Shown: one piece after another, positions 17,307-27,106 of the stretch | Layout: each line of letters starts with the position of its first letter | Numbering within the stretch: the stretch's first letter is position 1 | Assembly: GCA_022825945.1 (NCBI GenBank) | Contig: JAJDVS010000100.1 | Span: 1 to 41,678 of the forward strand | Length of the DNA: 41,678 nt | From: Pseudomonadales bacterium | GTDB taxonomy: Bacteria > Pseudomonadota > Gammaproteobacteria > Pseudomonadales > Pseudohongiellaceae | Reading direction: 5' to 3' | The notes under the pieces: model-generated | Databases searched by the model: none | What the model saw: the letters and a program-made list of their open reading frames with translations, nothing else | What the model was told of the DNA's origin: nothing | Position numbers and translations under genes: made by a program

Positions 17307-18083
17307 ATGAATGAACAGCAGTTGTTGCGCTTCAGCCGCCAGATCATGTTGCCCGAAATGGACGTGGCGGGACAGCGCAAGCTCATGGACGCCACCGTTC
17401 TCATCGTCGGCATGGGTGGGCTCGGCTGCCCCGCGGCCATGTATCTTGCCGCGGCCGGAGTCGGCCGCCTGCTGATCGCCGATGACGATATCGTTGAATT
17501 GACCAATCTGCAGCGCCAGATCGCCCATGCCGAGAAATCGCTCGGTCAGGCCAAGGTCGATTCCGCCCGGGACCGGCTGCTCAGCCTCAATCCCGATGTT
17601 GCCGTGACCACGATCCGCCAGCGCCTGCAAGGCAACAGCCTCGATGCGGCGGTGGCCGGGGCCGACCTCGTGCTCGACGCCTGCGACAATTTCGAAACCC
17701 GTTTCGCCATCAACACCTCCTGCTTCGCCAGGGGAAAGCCGCTGATTTCCGCCGCCGCCATCCGCATGCAGGGCCAGATTGCCGCCTTCGATCCGAACAT
17801 TGCCGCCAGCCCGTGCTACCATTGCCTGTATCCGCAAATCGGCGAACTCGATACGAGTTGCGCCCGCAATGGCGTAATGGCGCCGCTTGTGGGCATTATC
17901 GGTTCGGTCCAGGCCATGGAAGCCATCAAGATGCTTACCGGCATCGGCCAGACTCTCATCGGTCGTCTCCTGCTCCTCGATGCCGCGAGCATGCAATGGC
18001 GCGACCTCAAACTCCCACGGGACCCGGATTGTGAAACCTGCTCCTTCCGCCCCCGCGCCGGATCACCCCATGCCGGCAACTGA
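17307..18083 (+). CDS. moeB: Molybdopterin-synthase adenylyltransferase / ThiF-family E1-like protein
   Basis: 258 residues (E. coli MoeB 249). Activates the C-terminal Gly of a ubiquitin-like sulfur carrier (MoaD or ThiS) by adenylation. Seen: MNEQQLLRFSRQIMLPEMD, nucleotide loop GMGGLGCPAAMYLAAAGVG, ADDDIVELTNLQRQ (the conserved Asp and Arg), ACDNFETRFAIN, and two zinc-binding Cys pairs, CYHC and CETC. The segment SCARNGVMAPLVGIIGS matches the MoeB region with its conserved Cys. MoeB and ThiF cannot be separated safely; the distance after prmC is 145 bp. The end overlaps rhlB by 14 bases, suggesting coupled translation. Confidence 0.88.
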   Translation: MNEQQLLRFSRQIMLPEMDVAGQRKLMDATVLIVGMGGLGCPAAMYLAAAGVGRLLIADDDIVELTNLQRQIAHAEKSLGQAKVDSARDRLLSLNPDVAVTTIRQRLQGNSLDAAVAGADLVLDACDNFETRFAINTSCFARGKPLISAAAIRMQGQIAAFDPNIAASPCYHCLYPQIGELDTSCARNGVMAPLVGIIGSVQAMEAIKMLTGIGQTLIGRLLLLDAASMQWRDLKLPRDPDCETCSFRPRAGSPHAGN

Positions 18084-19317
18084 CGAATCACTCACTACAT
18101 TCGACGAATTCGATCTGCGCGAACCCCTGCGCCAGGCGATCCACGCCCTGGGCTTCACCCATTGCACACCGATCCAGGCCGCAAGCCTTCGCCATACCCT
18201 GCAAGGCCACGACGTCACCGGCAAGGCCCAGACCGGCACCGGCAAGACCGCGGCATTCCTCATCACCATCATCAACGACCTGCTGAGCAATCCCGTGGAA
18301 GGAGAACGCTTCGTCGGCGAACCCCGGGCGCTGGTGGTTGCCCCCACCCGGGAACTCGCCGGCCAGATCGCCGCCGACGCCGAAGCGCTTACCCGCTTTT
18401 GCGAACTGCGCGTGGTCACCCTGGTGGGGGGGGAGGATTATCAAAAACAGCATCGGGCGCTGGACGCCGGCCCGGTCGATATCGTCGTCGCCACTCCCGG
18501 CCGCCTGCTCGATTTCGCCGGCAGCGAAAATTTGTACCTGGGTCTGATCGAACTGCTCGTCCTCGACGAGGCGGACCGCATGCTCGACATGGGCTTCATT
18601 CCCCAGGTGCGCCGGATCGTCTCCCGCACGCCGCGCAAGGATTGCCGCCAGACCCTGCTCTACAGCGCCACCTTTCCGCCGGCAATCACCGAACTTGCCG
18701 GCCGCTGGGCGCTGGACCCGGTCATGGTGGAAGTCGATCCGGAGCAGATCGCCGCCGAGGCGGTGGACCAGAAAGTCTATCTCGTCACCACCAGCGACAA
18801 GTACCATCTCCTGTACAACCTGCTCAGCGAACCCGGCAAGAACAAGGTGCTGGTATTCAGCAACCGGCGCGACCAGGTGCGCAGGCTCGCGGACGACCTG
18901 CACCGCAACGGCGTCAATTGCGGGATGCTGTCCGGCGAGATTCCCCAGCACAGGCGCAGCCGCACCCTCGCCCGGTTCAAGTCCGGCGAAATCCATGTGC
19001 TCGTCGCCACCGACGTTGCCGGGCGCGGCCTCCATATAGAGGAAGTCACCCACGTCATCAATTACACCTTGCCCGAGGAACCCGATGACTACGTCCACCG
19101 CATCGGCCGCACCGGTCGCGCCGGCAAGGTGGGAACCTCCATCAGCTTCGCCTGCGAGGAAGATTCCTTTCTTCTGCCCCCCATCGAGGACAAACTCGGC
19201 GGCAAGCTCGACTGCATCCATCCCGACCCATCCCAACTCACCCCGGCGCCACCTTTCCACCGCCCCTCCCAATTCAAGGAAAAACCCCAACGCCGCCAAA
19301 CCGGTCGTCGCCGCTGA
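18070..19317 (+). CDS. rhlB: DEAD-box RNA helicase, RhlB type
   Basis: 415 residues (E. coli RhlB 421). All helicase motifs are in order: Q motif GFTHCTPIQAASL, motif I AQTGTGKTAAF, Ia PTRELA, Ib TPGRL, II DEAD, III SAT, IV VLVFSNRR, V ATDVAGRGLH, VI HRIGRTGRAG. The C-terminal basic tail (KEKPQRRQTGRRR) and the segment CEEDSFLLPPIEDKLGG resemble RhlB rather than RhlE/SrmB/DeaD. RhlB unwinds structured mRNA for the RNA degradosome, which fits a genome full of hairpins, though that link is only inference. ATG 18070 lies within the end of moeB. Confidence 0.85.
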   Translation: MPATDESLTTFDEFDLREPLRQAIHALGFTHCTPIQAASLRHTLQGHDVTGKAQTGTGKTAAFLITIINDLLSNPVEGERFVGEPRALVVAPTRELAGQIAADAEALTRFCELRVVTLVGGEDYQKQHRALDAGPVDIVVATPGRLLDFAGSENLYLGLIELLVLDEADRMLDMGFIPQVRRIVSRTPRKDCRQTLLYSATFPPAITELAGRWALDPVMVEVDPEQIAAEAVDQKVYLVTTSDKYHLLYNLLSEPGKNKVLVFSNRRDQVRRLADDLHRNGVNCGMLSGEIPQHRRSRTLARFKSGEIHVLVATDVAGRGLHIEEVTHVINYTLPEEPDDYVHRIGRTGRAGKVGTSISFACEEDSFLLPPIEDKLGGKLDCIHPDPSQLTPAPPFHRPSQFKEKPQRRQTGRRR

Positions 19318-19325
19318 AATCCCCC

Positions 19326-19353
19326 GAGATTCTGCGACTGCGCGCAGAATGAC
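19326..19353 (-). repeat. Family-2 hairpin repeat, short variant
   Basis: GAGATTCTGCGACTG directly joined to CGCGCAGAATGAC; the central segment present in other copies is missing. It starts 9 bases after the rhlB stop. Confidence 0.75.
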
Positions 19354-19371
19354 TGAATTGGTACGCTGTGA

Positions 19372-19481
19372 GTCGCCGTCGGGGGCGCAGTGCAGCGGGC
19401 GTGCGAGGCAGGGACAGCCGAGCCCGAAGCCTACAGGGATGTATTCACGGCGTCCGCTGCACTGCGCCCCCCGACGGCGAC
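19372..19481. repeat. Large inverted repeat with family-3 core, upstream of the S10 operon
   Basis: Arms 19372-19401 and 19451-19481 pair over about 30 bp with one mismatch and one bulge; the loop is 49 bases. The loop holds a 23-base sequence (19402-19424) that recurs inverted at 39339-39361 with one difference. The remainder of the 19318-19715 gap contains the family-2 short copy, the S10 promoter and an untranslated leader of about 125 bases. Confidence 0.8.
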
Positions 19482-19554
19482 GGATTGAAGCCACACGATT
19501 TCCCCCACCATCACCCCAAGCAAACTTTTTTGTGGATACAGGCATTTTTTGCTT

Positions 19555-19583
19555 GACACCCCCAAGTCAAGTCAGCAAAATAC
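19555..19583 (+). promoter_or_regulatory. Sigma-70-type promoter of the S10 operon
   Basis: Perfect -35 TTGACA (19555-19560), 17-bp spacer, -10 CAAAAT (19578-19583, 4 of 6). Transcription would start near 19590, giving a leader of about 125 bases before rpsJ. I could not identify an L4-type attenuator hairpin in it by eye. Confidence 0.6.
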
Positions 19584-19697
19584 GCGTCTTTTTTGGGCGG
19601 GCGAACCTGAAGCCATCGATTTTGATCGGATCAGGCCGCGCCCGGGTAGTCGGGAAACGAGGCGAAGAGTGGCGGGGAAAAGGGCTTTCGGGCCTGA

Positions 19698-20027
<330 letters not shown>

Positions 20028-20046
20028 GCGCGCTGAACCAGAACCA

Positions 20047-20081
20047 GGCAACGGGTTGTCAGTCCCCGTTGCCCTTTTTTT
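20047..20081 (+). terminator. Intrinsic terminator-like hairpin between rpsJ and rplC
   Basis: Stem GGCAACGGG (20047-20055) pairs perfectly with CCCGTTGCC (20065-20073), loop of 9 bases, then C and seven T (20075-20081). This is a canonical Rho-independent terminator, 20 bases after rpsJ. It could be an attenuator or be bypassed by antitermination. Confidence 0.85.
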
Positions 20082-20194
20082 AGCTGAAAGATTGTGGCGC
20101 ACTGATCTCACGGATATCCCTGATATCGCGCCAGGTGCAACGCGCAAGCGGCCAGAGAGGGTTTCAGCCCCGTGCACAAAGAGGTGTTCAACAA

Positions 20195-20845
20195 ATGTCC
20201 TTAGGGCTTGTCGGTCGCAAGAGCGGGATGACCCGCGTCTTCACGGAAGACGGGGAATCCATTCCGGTGACCGTGGTGGAAGTGCAACCGAACCGGGTGA
20301 CCCAGGTCAAGACCCCGGAGTCGGACGGTTACAGCGCGGTCCAGGTCACCATGGGCTCGCGCAAGGCTTCGCGCGTCAACAATTGTGAAGCCGGCCATTT
20401 CCGCAAGGCGGGAACCGAAGCCGGTGAAGGCCTGTGGGAGTTCCGCACCGAGGGCCTTGATCTCGGCGAGGTCAACGCCGGCAGCGAATTCCGGGTGGAC
20501 CTGTTTGCAGTCGGCCAGAAAGTCGATGTCACCGGCATCTCCAAGGGCAAGGGCTTCCAGGGCACGGTCAAGCGTCACAATTTCAGCATGCAGGACGCCA
20601 CCCACGGCAACTCGATTTCACACCGCGCCCCCGGCTCCATCGGCCAATGCCAGACGCCGGGCAAGGTATTCAAGGGCAAGAAGATGGCCGGACAGATGGG
20701 CAACGTGCGCAAAACCGTGCAAAGCCTCGAAGTCGTGCGCGTGGACCTCGAAAACCATCTGCTGCTGATCAAGGGCGCGCTGCCCGGCGCCACCGGTTCC
20801 CGGGTCATTGTGCGGCCCGCCATCAAGACCAGACGGACGAATTGA
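20195..20845 (+). CDS. rplC: 50S ribosomal protein L3
   Basis: 216 residues (E. coli 209). [20 protein letters not shown] opens the protein; the long extension reaching the peptidyl-transferase centre contains [20 protein letters not shown] and [17 protein letters not shown], with the Gln methylated by PrmB in other bacteria. ATG 20195 is preceded by GAGGTG (20181-20186) at 8 bases. A weak promoter after the terminator (TTGTGG at 20092, TATCCC 17 bp later) is possible but unconvincing. Confidence 0.98.
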   Translation: MSLGLVGRKSGMTRVFTEDGESIPVTVVEVQPNRVTQVKTPESDGYSAVQVTMGSRKASRVNNCEAGHFRKAGTEAGEGLWEFRTEGLDLGEVNAGSEFRVDLFAVGQKVDVTGISKGKGFQGTVKRHNFSMQDATHGNSISHRAPGSIGQCQTPGKVFKGKKMAGQMGNVRKTVQSLEVVRVDLENHLLLIKGALPGATGSRVIVRPAIKTRRTN

Positions 20846-20847
20846 TC

Positions 20848-21465
20848 ATGGAACTGGCCTTGACGGTTCCGGGCAAGAAGACCCGGAAAAAGATTTCCCT
20901 TCCCGACGAGGCCTTTGCCCGGGAATTCAATGAGCCGCTGGTGCATCAGACAGTGGTGACCTATCTCGCCGGCGCCCGCCAGGGCAGCGTCCGGCAGAAG
21001 AACCGCTCCGAAGTCCGCGGCGGCGGGCGCAAGCCCTGGCGCCAGAAGGGCACCGGCAGAGCTCGGGCCGGCACCATCCGCTCGCCGATCTGGCGTGGCG
21101 GCGGCCTTGCTTTCGCGGCCCGGCCCCGGGACTACGGCAAGAAACTCAATCGCAAGATGTACCGCAGCGCGATGCGGTGCATCGTCTCCGAACTCATTCG
21201 CCAGCAACGTCTCATCGTGGTGGACGATTTCAGCCTCGAATCGCACAAGACGAAGGAACTCGTGGGCAAGCTCAGGGAATTCGAACTCGACAACGTGCTC
21301 ATCGTTACCGGAGAGGTGGAGCGGAACCTGTATCTCGCCGCCCGCAATCTCCACAAGGTGGATGTCCTCGACGCCCAGGCCATCGATCCGGTGAGCCTGA
21401 TCGGTTTCGACAAGGTGCTTTGTACCGTGGCGGCCATGAAGCAGATGGAAGGAATGCTGTCATGA
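20848..21465 (+). CDS. rplD: 50S ribosomal protein L4
   Basis: 205 residues (E. coli 201). The extended loop lining the exit tunnel is seen as [19 protein letters not shown] then SPIWRGGG. In E. coli L4 also represses the S10 operon; whether it does here is unknown. ATG 20848 is 3 bases after the rplC stop, and the stop overlaps the rplW ATG (ATGA). Confidence 0.98.
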   Translation: MELALTVPGKKTRKKISLPDEAFAREFNEPLVHQTVVTYLAGARQGSVRQKNRSEVRGGGRKPWRQKGTGRARAGTIRSPIWRGGGLAFAARPRDYGKKLNRKMYRSAMRCIVSELIRQQRLIVVDDFSLESHKTKELVGKLREFELDNVLIVTGEVERNLYLAARNLHKVDVLDAQAIDPVSLIGFDKVLCTVAAMKQMEGMLS

Positions 21466-21761
21466 ACCCGGAACGCATGTATCAGGTATTGCTGGCGCCA
21501 CATGTGTCCGAGAAGACCACCATAGCCGGCGACGAACACAACCAGTACGCCTTCCGGGTAGCGCGGGACGCCACCAAGGCGGAAATCAGGCAAGCGGTGG
21601 AAACCATTTATGAAGTGGTGGTCACCGATCTCCAGGTGCTCAATGTGAAGGGCAAGGTCAAGGGCGCCGCCCGGGGCCGCCCGCGCAAGCGCCCGGACTG
21701 GCGCAAGGCCTATGTGCGCCTGCAGCCCGGCGATGAAATCGATTTCGCGGATGCGGGTTAG
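21462..21761 (+). CDS. rplW: 50S ribosomal protein L23
   Basis: 99 residues (E. coli 100). Binds at the tunnel exit where trigger factor and SRP dock. Seen: [31 protein letters not shown] and the basic loop [20 protein letters not shown]. Overlaps rplD by 4 bases. Confidence 0.98.
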   Translation: MNPERMYQVLLAPHVSEKTTIAGDEHNQYAFRVARDATKAEIRQAVETIYEVVVTDLQVLNVKGKVKGAARGRPRKRPDWRKAYVRLQPGDEIDFADAG

Positions 21762-21775
21762 GAGGAGTTGACGCC

Positions 21776-22606
21776 ATGCCGGTCGTAAAATGCAAACCCA
21801 CATCACCCGGACGCCGTTTCGTCGTCAAGGTGCGCCATCCCGAATTGCACAAGGGCGCGCCATTCGCGCCGCTTACCGCGCCCAAGCCGAAAACCGGCGG
21901 TCGCAACAACCAGGGCAGAATCACCCGGCGCCACGCCGGCGGCGGCCACAAGCAGAAGTACCGCATCATCGATTTCCGCCGCAACAAGGACAACATCGAA
22001 GCCAGGGTGGAACGGCTCGAATACGACCCGAACCGCTCTGCCAATATCGCCCTGCTGCTCTATGCCGATGGCGAGCGCCGCTACATCATCGCCCCGGCGG
22101 CGGTGCGGGCGGGAGACCGGCTCCTGTCCGGCGAGGATTCTCCGATTCGCGCCGGCAACTGCCTGCCGCTGCGCAATGTGCCGCTCGGCAGCAATGTGCA
22201 TTGTGTCGAGTTGAAGCCGGGCAAGGGCGCCCAGATCGCCCGCAGCGCCGGCGCCTCGGTGCAGCTCGTGGCCCGGGAAGGGAAATACGTCACCCTGCGC
22301 CTGCGCTCCGGCGAAATGCGCAAGGTGCTTGCCGATTGCCGCGCAACCCTGGGCGAAGTTTCCAACTCCGAGCATTCCCTGCGCTCCCTGGGCAAGGCGG
22401 GCGCGAGCCGCTGGCGCGGCATCCGGCCAACGGTGCGGGGCGTGGTGATGAATCCCGTGGATCACCCCCATGGCGGCGGCGAAGGCAAATCCTCCGGCGG
22501 CCGGCATCCGGTATCGCCCACCGGCGTGCCCACCAAGGGCTTCAAGACCCGTTCCAACAAGCGCACCGACAAGCTGATCGTGCGGCGCAGAAAGTCGAAC
22601 CGCTAG
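21776..22606 (+). CDS. rplB: 50S ribosomal protein L2
   Basis: 276 residues (E. coli 273). Required for subunit association and the peptidyl-transferase centre. Seen: [20 protein letters not shown] and the functional His region [20 protein letters not shown], then [20 protein letters not shown]. Strong Shine-Dalgarno GGAGGAG just upstream of ATG 21776. Confidence 0.98.
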   Translation: MPVVKCKPTSPGRRFVVKVRHPELHKGAPFAPLTAPKPKTGGRNNQGRITRRHAGGGHKQKYRIIDFRRNKDNIEARVERLEYDPNRSANIALLLYADGERRYIIAPAAVRAGDRLLSGEDSPIRAGNCLPLRNVPLGSNVHCVELKPGKGAQIARSAGASVQLVAREGKYVTLRLRSGEMRKVLADCRATLGEVSNSEHSLRSLGKAGASRWRGIRPTVRGVVMNPVDHPHGGGEGKSSGGRHPVSPTGVPTKGFKTRSNKRTDKLIVRRRKSNR

Positions 22607-22639
22607 GGTGGTACGGGATCAGCAAAGAGGAATCGAGCA

Positions 22640-22918
22640 GTGCCACGTTCATTGAAAAAAGGCCCCTTTATCGATCTGCACCTGATGAAGAAAGTGCAGA
22701 AGGCCGCGGAGAACAACGACAAGCGCCCGATCAAGACCTGGTCGCGGCGTTCGATGATTTCGCCGGACATGCTCGGCCTGACGATCGCCGTGCACAACGG
22801 CCGCCAGCATGTGCCGGTATTCATCAGCGAAGACATGGTGGGTCACAAGCTCGGCGAGTTCGCCCTGACCCGCACCTATCGCAGCCATGTTGCCGACAAG
22901 AAGGCAAAGCGGCGGTAG
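22640..22918 (+). CDS. rpsS: 30S ribosomal protein S19
   Basis: 92 residues, as in E. coli. Binds 16S rRNA in the 30S head with S13. Seen: [39 protein letters not shown] and [14 protein letters not shown]. Start is GTG 22640 with AGAGGA upstream. Confidence 0.98.
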   Translation: MPRSLKKGPFIDLHLMKKVQKAAENNDKRPIKTWSRRSMISPDMLGLTIAVHNGRQHVPVFISEDMVGHKLGEFALTRTYRSHVADKKAKRR

Positions 22919-22936
22919 GCGGCAGGAGATACGGTG

Positions 22937-23272
22937 ATGGAAGTGGCGGCAAGATTGCGGGGCGCGCGGATCTCGGCGCAGAAGGCGCGGCTCGTGGCGG
23001 ACCAGGTCCGCGGCAAGCCCGTGGAGGAAGCCCTGCAGTTGCTGACTTTCAGCACCCGGAAAGCCGCGGCGATCATCCGCAAGCTGCTCAACTCGGCCAT
23101 CGCCAACGCCGAGCACAATGAAGGCGCCGATGTGGACGAATTGAAGATAGCGACGATTTGCGTGGACGAGGCGCGTACCATGAAACGCATCCGGCCGCGG
23201 GCGAAGGGCAGGGCGGACCGGATTCTCAAGCGCTCCTGCCATATAACCATCAAGGTAGCCGACGGCGAATAG
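22937..23272 (+). CDS. rplV: 50S ribosomal protein L22
   Basis: 111 residues (E. coli 110). The beta hairpin lining the exit tunnel is near [20 protein letters not shown]. Starts [23 protein letters not shown] 22937 matches the family start, although GTG 22934 directly before it is nearer the AGGAG and could be used. Confidence 0.97.
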   Translation: MEVAARLRGARISAQKARLVADQVRGKPVEEALQLLTFSTRKAAAIIRKLLNSAIANAEHNEGADVDELKIATICVDEARTMKRIRPRAKGRADRILKRSCHITIKVADGE

Positions 23273-23309
23273 GACGCGGCAGGCGAAGGCGGGAGTCAGG
23301 ACTAGGCAA

Positions 23310-23990
23310 ATGGGTCAAAAAGCGCATCCAACCGGCATCAGGCTTGGCATCGTCAAGCGGCATACCTCGCTGTGGTACGCCGAAGGCGAGCAATACGCGG
23401 ACAACCTGCTCGTGGATCTGAAGGTGCGCGAATACATCCGCAAGCGTCTCGCCAATGCCTCGGTGTCCCGGGTGGATATCGAACGCCCCGCCGAAACCGC
23501 GCGCATCACGATCCATACCGCGCGGCCGGGCATCGTGATCGGCAAGAAGGGCGAGGACGTGGAAAAGCTGCGCGCCGCCCTTGCCAGCCTGATGCAGTTG
23601 GACCAGCGGGCGGTGCAGGTGAACATCGAGGAGATCCGCAAGCCCGACCTCGACGCCCAACTCGTCGCCGACAGCGTCGCCCAGCAGCTCGAACGCCGGG
23701 TGATGTTCCGCCGGGCCATGAAGCGGGCGGTGCAGAACGCCATGCGCCACGGCGCCGAAGGCATCAAGGTGCAGGTGGGCGGCCGCCTCGGCGGCGCGGA
23801 GATCGCGCGCTCGGAATGGTATCGCGAAGGCCGCGTGCCCCTGCACACCTTCCGCGCCGATATCGACTACGCCACCTCGGAAGCCAGCACCACCTATGGC
23901 GTGATCGGCGTCAAGGTATGGATTTTCCGGGGCGAGGTATTCGATCTCGACGAAGCCATGCTCGGGCCCGGCGCCAGGGCGGCCTCCTAG
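23310..23990 (+). CDS. rpsC: 30S ribosomal protein S3
   Basis: 226 residues (E. coli 233). Lies at the mRNA entry tunnel. Seen: [20 protein letters not shown]-domain [15 protein letters not shown], and [20 protein letters not shown]. The C-terminal tail is slightly shorter than in E. coli. Confidence 0.98.
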   Translation: MGQKAHPTGIRLGIVKRHTSLWYAEGEQYADNLLVDLKVREYIRKRLANASVSRVDIERPAETARITIHTARPGIVIGKKGEDVEKLRAALASLMQLDQRAVQVNIEEIRKPDLDAQLVADSVAQQLERRVMFRRAMKRAVQNAMRHGAEGIKVQVGGRLGGAEIARSEWYREGRVPLHTFRADIDYATSEASTTYGVIGVKVWIFRGEVFDLDEAMLGPGARAAS

Positions 23991-24045
23991 GCCGTCGTCA
24001 GGCCGGACCGGGTAAAGATACAGAAGGTATAGAGAGTCAGGAAAA

Positions 24046-24459
24046 GTGTTACAGCCCAAGCGCACCAAGTTTCGCAAGATGCACAAGGGCCGCAACCGCG
24101 GCCTGTCCCACCGCGGCAGTTCGGTGGATTTCGGCCAGTTCGGCCTGAAAGCCGTCAGCCGCGGCCGCCTGACCGCGCGCCAGATCGAAGCGGCGCGGCG
24201 GGCGATGACGCGCCGGGTGCGCCGGGGCGGCAAGATCTGGATCCGGGTATTCCCGGACAAGCCGATCACTCAGAAGCCACTCGAAGTGCGCCAGGGCAAG
24301 GGCAAGGGCAATGTGGAGTACTGGGTCGCCCAGATTCAGCCGGGCCGGGTCATGTTCGAGATTGAAGGCGTGGACGAGGAACTGGCCCGGGACGCATTTT
24401 CCCTGGCCGCGGCCAAGCTGCCGTTCCGCACGAGTTTTGTGAAACGGACGGTCATGTGA
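24046..24459 (+). CDS. rplP: 50S ribosomal protein L16
   Basis: 137 residues (E. coli 136). Organises the A-site tRNA region of the 50S. Seen: [39 protein letters not shown] and [20 protein letters not shown]. Start is GTG 24046. The stop overlaps rpmC. Confidence 0.98.
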   Translation: MLQPKRTKFRKMHKGRNRGLSHRGSSVDFGQFGLKAVSRGRLTARQIEAARRAMTRRVRRGGKIWIRVFPDKPITQKPLEVRQGKGKGNVEYWVAQIQPGRVMFEIEGVDEELARDAFSLAAAKLPFRTSFVKRTVM

Positions 24460-24683
24460 TGAAAGCGAGCGAATTGCGGGAATTGACCCCCGCCGAATTG
24501 CAGACCCGGCTCGAGGAACTGCGCAAGGAGCAGTTCGGCTACCGCATGCAGAAGGCGACGGGGCAGTTGGGCCAGCCGCATCTGGCGACGGCGGTGCGCA
24601 AGGATATTGCGAGAATCAAGACATTGCTCGCCGAAAAGGCCGCCGCGGATGCGGCGCTGACGGCGGTGGAAGAAAGCGAATGA
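24459..24683 (+). CDS. rpmC: 50S ribosomal protein L29
   Basis: 74 residues, about 11 more than E. coli because of an Ala/Glu-rich C-terminal tail. Two-helix protein at the tunnel exit: [20 protein letters not shown] and [19 protein letters not shown] 24459 overlaps the last base of the rplP stop (TGATG); GTG 24456 is in frame. Confidence 0.96.
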   Translation: MKASELRELTPAELQTRLEELRKEQFGYRMQKATGQLGQPHLATAVRKDIARIKTLLAEKAAADAALTAVEESE

Positions 24684-24955
24684 CAGAAATCAATGTGGAA
24701 CAGGGCAAGGGACGCACGACTTCAGGCAGGGTGATCAGCAACCGCATGGACAAGTCCATCGTGGTGCTCGTGGAGCGACGGGTCAAGCATCCGGTATACG
24801 GCAAGATCGTCAAGCGCTCCACCCGGATTGCCGCCCATGACGCGAACAACGACTGTCGTCCCGGCGATGAAGTGACCATCCGCGAGGTGCGGCCGATTTC
24901 CCGCACCAAATCCTGGGCGCTGGTTTCGATTGACAAGCGGGCCACGGGAGTTTGA
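24680..24955 (+). CDS. rpsQ: 30S ribosomal protein S17
   Basis: 91 residues (E. coli 84), a primary 16S rRNA-binding protein of OB fold. Seen: [38 protein letters not shown] and [16 protein letters not shown]. Overlaps rpmC by 4 bases (ATGA). Last gene of the S10 part; an 83-bp gap without an obvious promoter leads to rplN. Confidence 0.97.
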   Translation: MTEINVEQGKGRTTSGRVISNRMDKSIVVLVERRVKHPVYGKIVKRSTRIAAHDANNDCRPGDEVTIREVRPISRTKSWALVSIDKRATGV

Positions 24956-25038
24956 CACCCCATGAAAATCACGACGAAAGCTGTCACGGACATCGGGCCA
25001 GGGGCCTGACCCAGGGATTGAAAGGCGGATACTGAGCG

Positions 25039-25407
25039 ATGATTCAAGTGCAATCCTACCTCGATGTGGCCGACAACAGCGGCGCGCGCCGGGTCATGTG
25101 CATCAAGGTGCTTGGCGGCTCCCACCGGCGCTATGCCCGAATCGGCGACATCATCAAGGTCACCGTGAAGGAGGCGATTCCCCGGGGAAGGGTGAAGAAG
25201 GGCCAGGTGCTCGACGCTCTCGTGGTGCGAACCCGCAAGGGCGTGCGCCGGGGTGACGGCTCCCTGATCCGTTTTGACGACAATGCCGCGATTCTGCTGA
25301 ACAACCAGCAGGCGCCCATCGGTACCCGGGTATTCGGCCCGGTTACCAGGGAACTGCGGGAAGAGCGCTTCATGCGGATCATCTCACTCGCGCCGGAGGT
25401 GTTGTAA
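25039..25407 (+). CDS. rplN: 50S ribosomal protein L14
   Basis: 122 residues (E. coli 123). Lies at the subunit interface and contacts 16S rRNA. Seen: [38 protein letters not shown] and [19 protein letters not shown]. First gene of the spc segment. Confidence 0.98.
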   Translation: MIQVQSYLDVADNSGARRVMCIKVLGGSHRRYARIGDIIKVTVKEAIPRGRVKKGQVLDALVVRTRKGVRRGDGSLIRFDDNAAILLNNQQAPIGTRVFGPVTRELREERFMRIISLAPEVL

Positions 25408-25439
25408 TCGGCTGTCGGGGCTGATGGGAAGGGAAAGCT

Positions 25440-25754
25440 ATGCGCAAACTGCGACGAGACGACGAAGTGATCGTGATTGCCGGTCGGGACAAGGGCACCC
25501 GGGGCACGATCTCCCGCATGGTGGGCGATGACCGGGTCATCGTCGCGGGGGTGAACATGATCAAGCGGCATACCCGGCCCAATCCCAATCTGGGTCAGGC
25601 GGGGGGTATCGTGGAGAAAGAGGCGCCACTGCATATTTCCAATGTGGCCATATTCAATCCCGGCACCGGCGCGGCAGACCGGGTCGGCATCCGCATCGAC
25701 GAGGACGGCGGCAAGACCCGCTTCTTCAAGTCGAGCGGCGACGCAATAGACTGA
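25440..25754 (+). CDS. rplX: 50S ribosomal protein L24
   Basis: 104 residues, as in E. coli. Assembly initiator with a KOW motif: [20 protein letters not shown], then [13 protein letters not shown] and [22 protein letters not shown] 25440 follows GGGAAGGGAAAG. Confidence 0.98.
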   Translation: MRKLRRDDEVIVIAGRDKGTRGTISRMVGDDRVIVAGVNMIKRHTRPNPNLGQAGGIVEKEAPLHISNVAIFNPGTGAADRVGIRIDEDGGKTRFFKSSGDAID

Positions 25755-25773
25755 AACAGGCCGGGTGGGAGCA

Positions 25774-26331
25774 ATGGCGGGATTCAAGAAATTCTATCAG
25801 CGGGAAGTGGCGCCGGCCTTGACGAAACAATTCGGCTACGCCAATCCCATGCAGGCGCCCAGGGTGACCAAGGTGGTGCTCAACATGGGCCTTGGCGACG
25901 CGGTTGCGGACAAGAAAGTCCTGGAGCACGCCAGCGCCGACATGCGGGCCATCAGCGGCCAGAAGCCGGTGATCACCAAGGCGCGCAAGAGCGTGGCGGG
26001 ATTCAAGATTCGCGAAGGCTGGCCCATCGGCTGCAAGGTGACCCTGCGGGGCGAGCGGATGTACGAGTTTCTCGAGCGGCTGGTGGGAATCGCCATCCCC
26101 AGAATCCGGGATTTTCGCGGCCTCAATCCGAAATCCTTCGACGGCAATGGCAATTTCGCCATGGGCGTGAGCGAACAGATCATCTTCCCCGAGATCGACT
26201 ATGACAAGATCGACAAGATTCGGGGGCTCGACATCATCATCACCACCGACGCCGACAGCGATGAAGAAGGGCGGGCCCTGCTCGCCGCCATGCGCTTCCC
26301 CTTCCGGGGCATGGGCGCGGCGGCGGGTTGA
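25774..26331 (+). CDS. rplE: 50S ribosomal protein L5
   Basis: 185 residues (E. coli 179). Binds 5S rRNA and the P-site tRNA. Seen: [76 protein letters not shown] and [20 protein letters not shown] 25774 ([12 protein letters not shown]) matches the family start; GTG 25765 is in frame. Confidence 0.98.
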   Translation: MAGFKKFYQREVAPALTKQFGYANPMQAPRVTKVVLNMGLGDAVADKKVLEHASADMRAISGQKPVITKARKSVAGFKIREGWPIGCKVTLRGERMYEFLERLVGIAIPRIRDFRGLNPKSFDGNGNFAMGVSEQIIFPEIDYDKIDKIRGLDIIITTDADSDEEGRALLAAMRFPFRGMGAAAG

Positions 26332-26381
26332 CGGCATCGGCAACGGGAGCGAACGCGGCGAGCGCCGCGGGAGACGGGTAC

Positions 26382-26687
26382 ATGGCAAAAGTTTCAATGA
26401 TCGCCAGGGAAGCGAAGCGAATGAAGACCGTGCGGCGGTACGCCGCCCGTCGCGACGCGCTGAAGGCGGTGCTCGCCGATTCGAAAGCGGGCAGCGAGGA
26501 AAAATGGGAAGCGCAGATGAAGTTGCAGAAGTTGCCGCGAAACGCGAGCCCCGTGCGGGTCGTGCGGCGCTGCCGGCTTACCGGCAGGCCCCGGGGCGTA
26601 TTTCGCAAGTTCGGCCTGTGCCGCAACAAGTTGCGCGAAGCGGCCATGCGCGGCGATGTGCCGGGCCTGGTGAAAGCAAGCTGGTAG
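26382..26687 (+). CDS. rpsN: 30S ribosomal protein S14 (zinc-free type)
   Basis: 101 residues, as in E. coli, without the CxxC pairs of the zinc-binding form. Seen: [17 protein letters not shown] and [20 protein letters not shown]. The frame stays open to 26328, but MAKVS is the family start; the extra 18 codons lie in the gap after rplE. Confidence 0.97.
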   Translation: MAKVSMIAREAKRMKTVRRYAARRDALKAVLADSKAGSEEKWEAQMKLQKLPRNASPVRVVRRCRLTGRPRGVFRKFGLCRNKLREAAMRGDVPGLVKASW

Positions 26688-26700
26688 GCGGGGAATCACC

Positions 26701-27096
26701 ATGAGCATGACCGACCCGATCGCCGATTACCTGACCCGCATCCGCAATGCGCAAATGGCCAGGCTGGAAACCGTGCGCTGCCCGGCATCGAAGATCAAGC
26801 TTGCCATTTCCGGGCTGCTGCTCGAAGAGGGTTACATCCAGTCCTACTCGGTGGACGACAACGGCGGCAAGCCGGAAATCGAAGTGGCGCTGAAGTACGT
26901 CAACGGCGTGCCCGCCATCGAGGAGATCAAGCGGGTAAGCCGTCCCGGCCTGCGCAGCTACCGCGGCAAAGGCGATTTGCCCAGCAACCGCGCCGGCCTC
27001 GGCACCGTCATCATGTCCACCAACCTGGGCCTGATGACCGACCGCCAGGCCCGGGCGAAAGGCGTCGGCGGCGAAGTGATCTGCACGGTGTTCTAG
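26701..27096 (+). CDS. rpsH: 30S ribosomal protein S8
   Basis: 131 residues (E. coli 130). Primary 16S rRNA binder and, in E. coli, repressor of the spc operon. Seen: [37 protein letters not shown] and [20 protein letters not shown]. Confidence 0.98.
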   Translation: MSMTDPIADYLTRIRNAQMARLETVRCPASKIKLAISGLLLEEGYIQSYSVDDNGGKPEIEVALKYVNGVPAIEEIKRVSRPGLRSYRGKGDLPSNRAGLGTVIMSTNLGLMTDRQARAKGVGGEVICTVF

Positions 27097-27106
27097 GAAC
27101 CAGACC

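Noticed and set aside
17288-17310. Seven-codon leader frame ending on the moeB start
   Set aside because: ATG 17288 to TGA 17310 overlaps the moeB ATG, but it is short, lacks a ribosome-binding site and is likely chance.
18088-19545. 485-codon open frame antisense to rhlB
   Set aside because: Overlaps a gene with all DEAD-box motifs; its own translation is low complexity and motif-free.
24951-25009. Promoter and 15-residue frame in the rpsQ-rplN gap
   Set aside because: TTGACA (24952-24957) overlaps the rpsQ stop but no acceptable -10 follows at 16-18 bp; the short frame from ATG 24962 has no Shine-Dalgarno or known counterpart.
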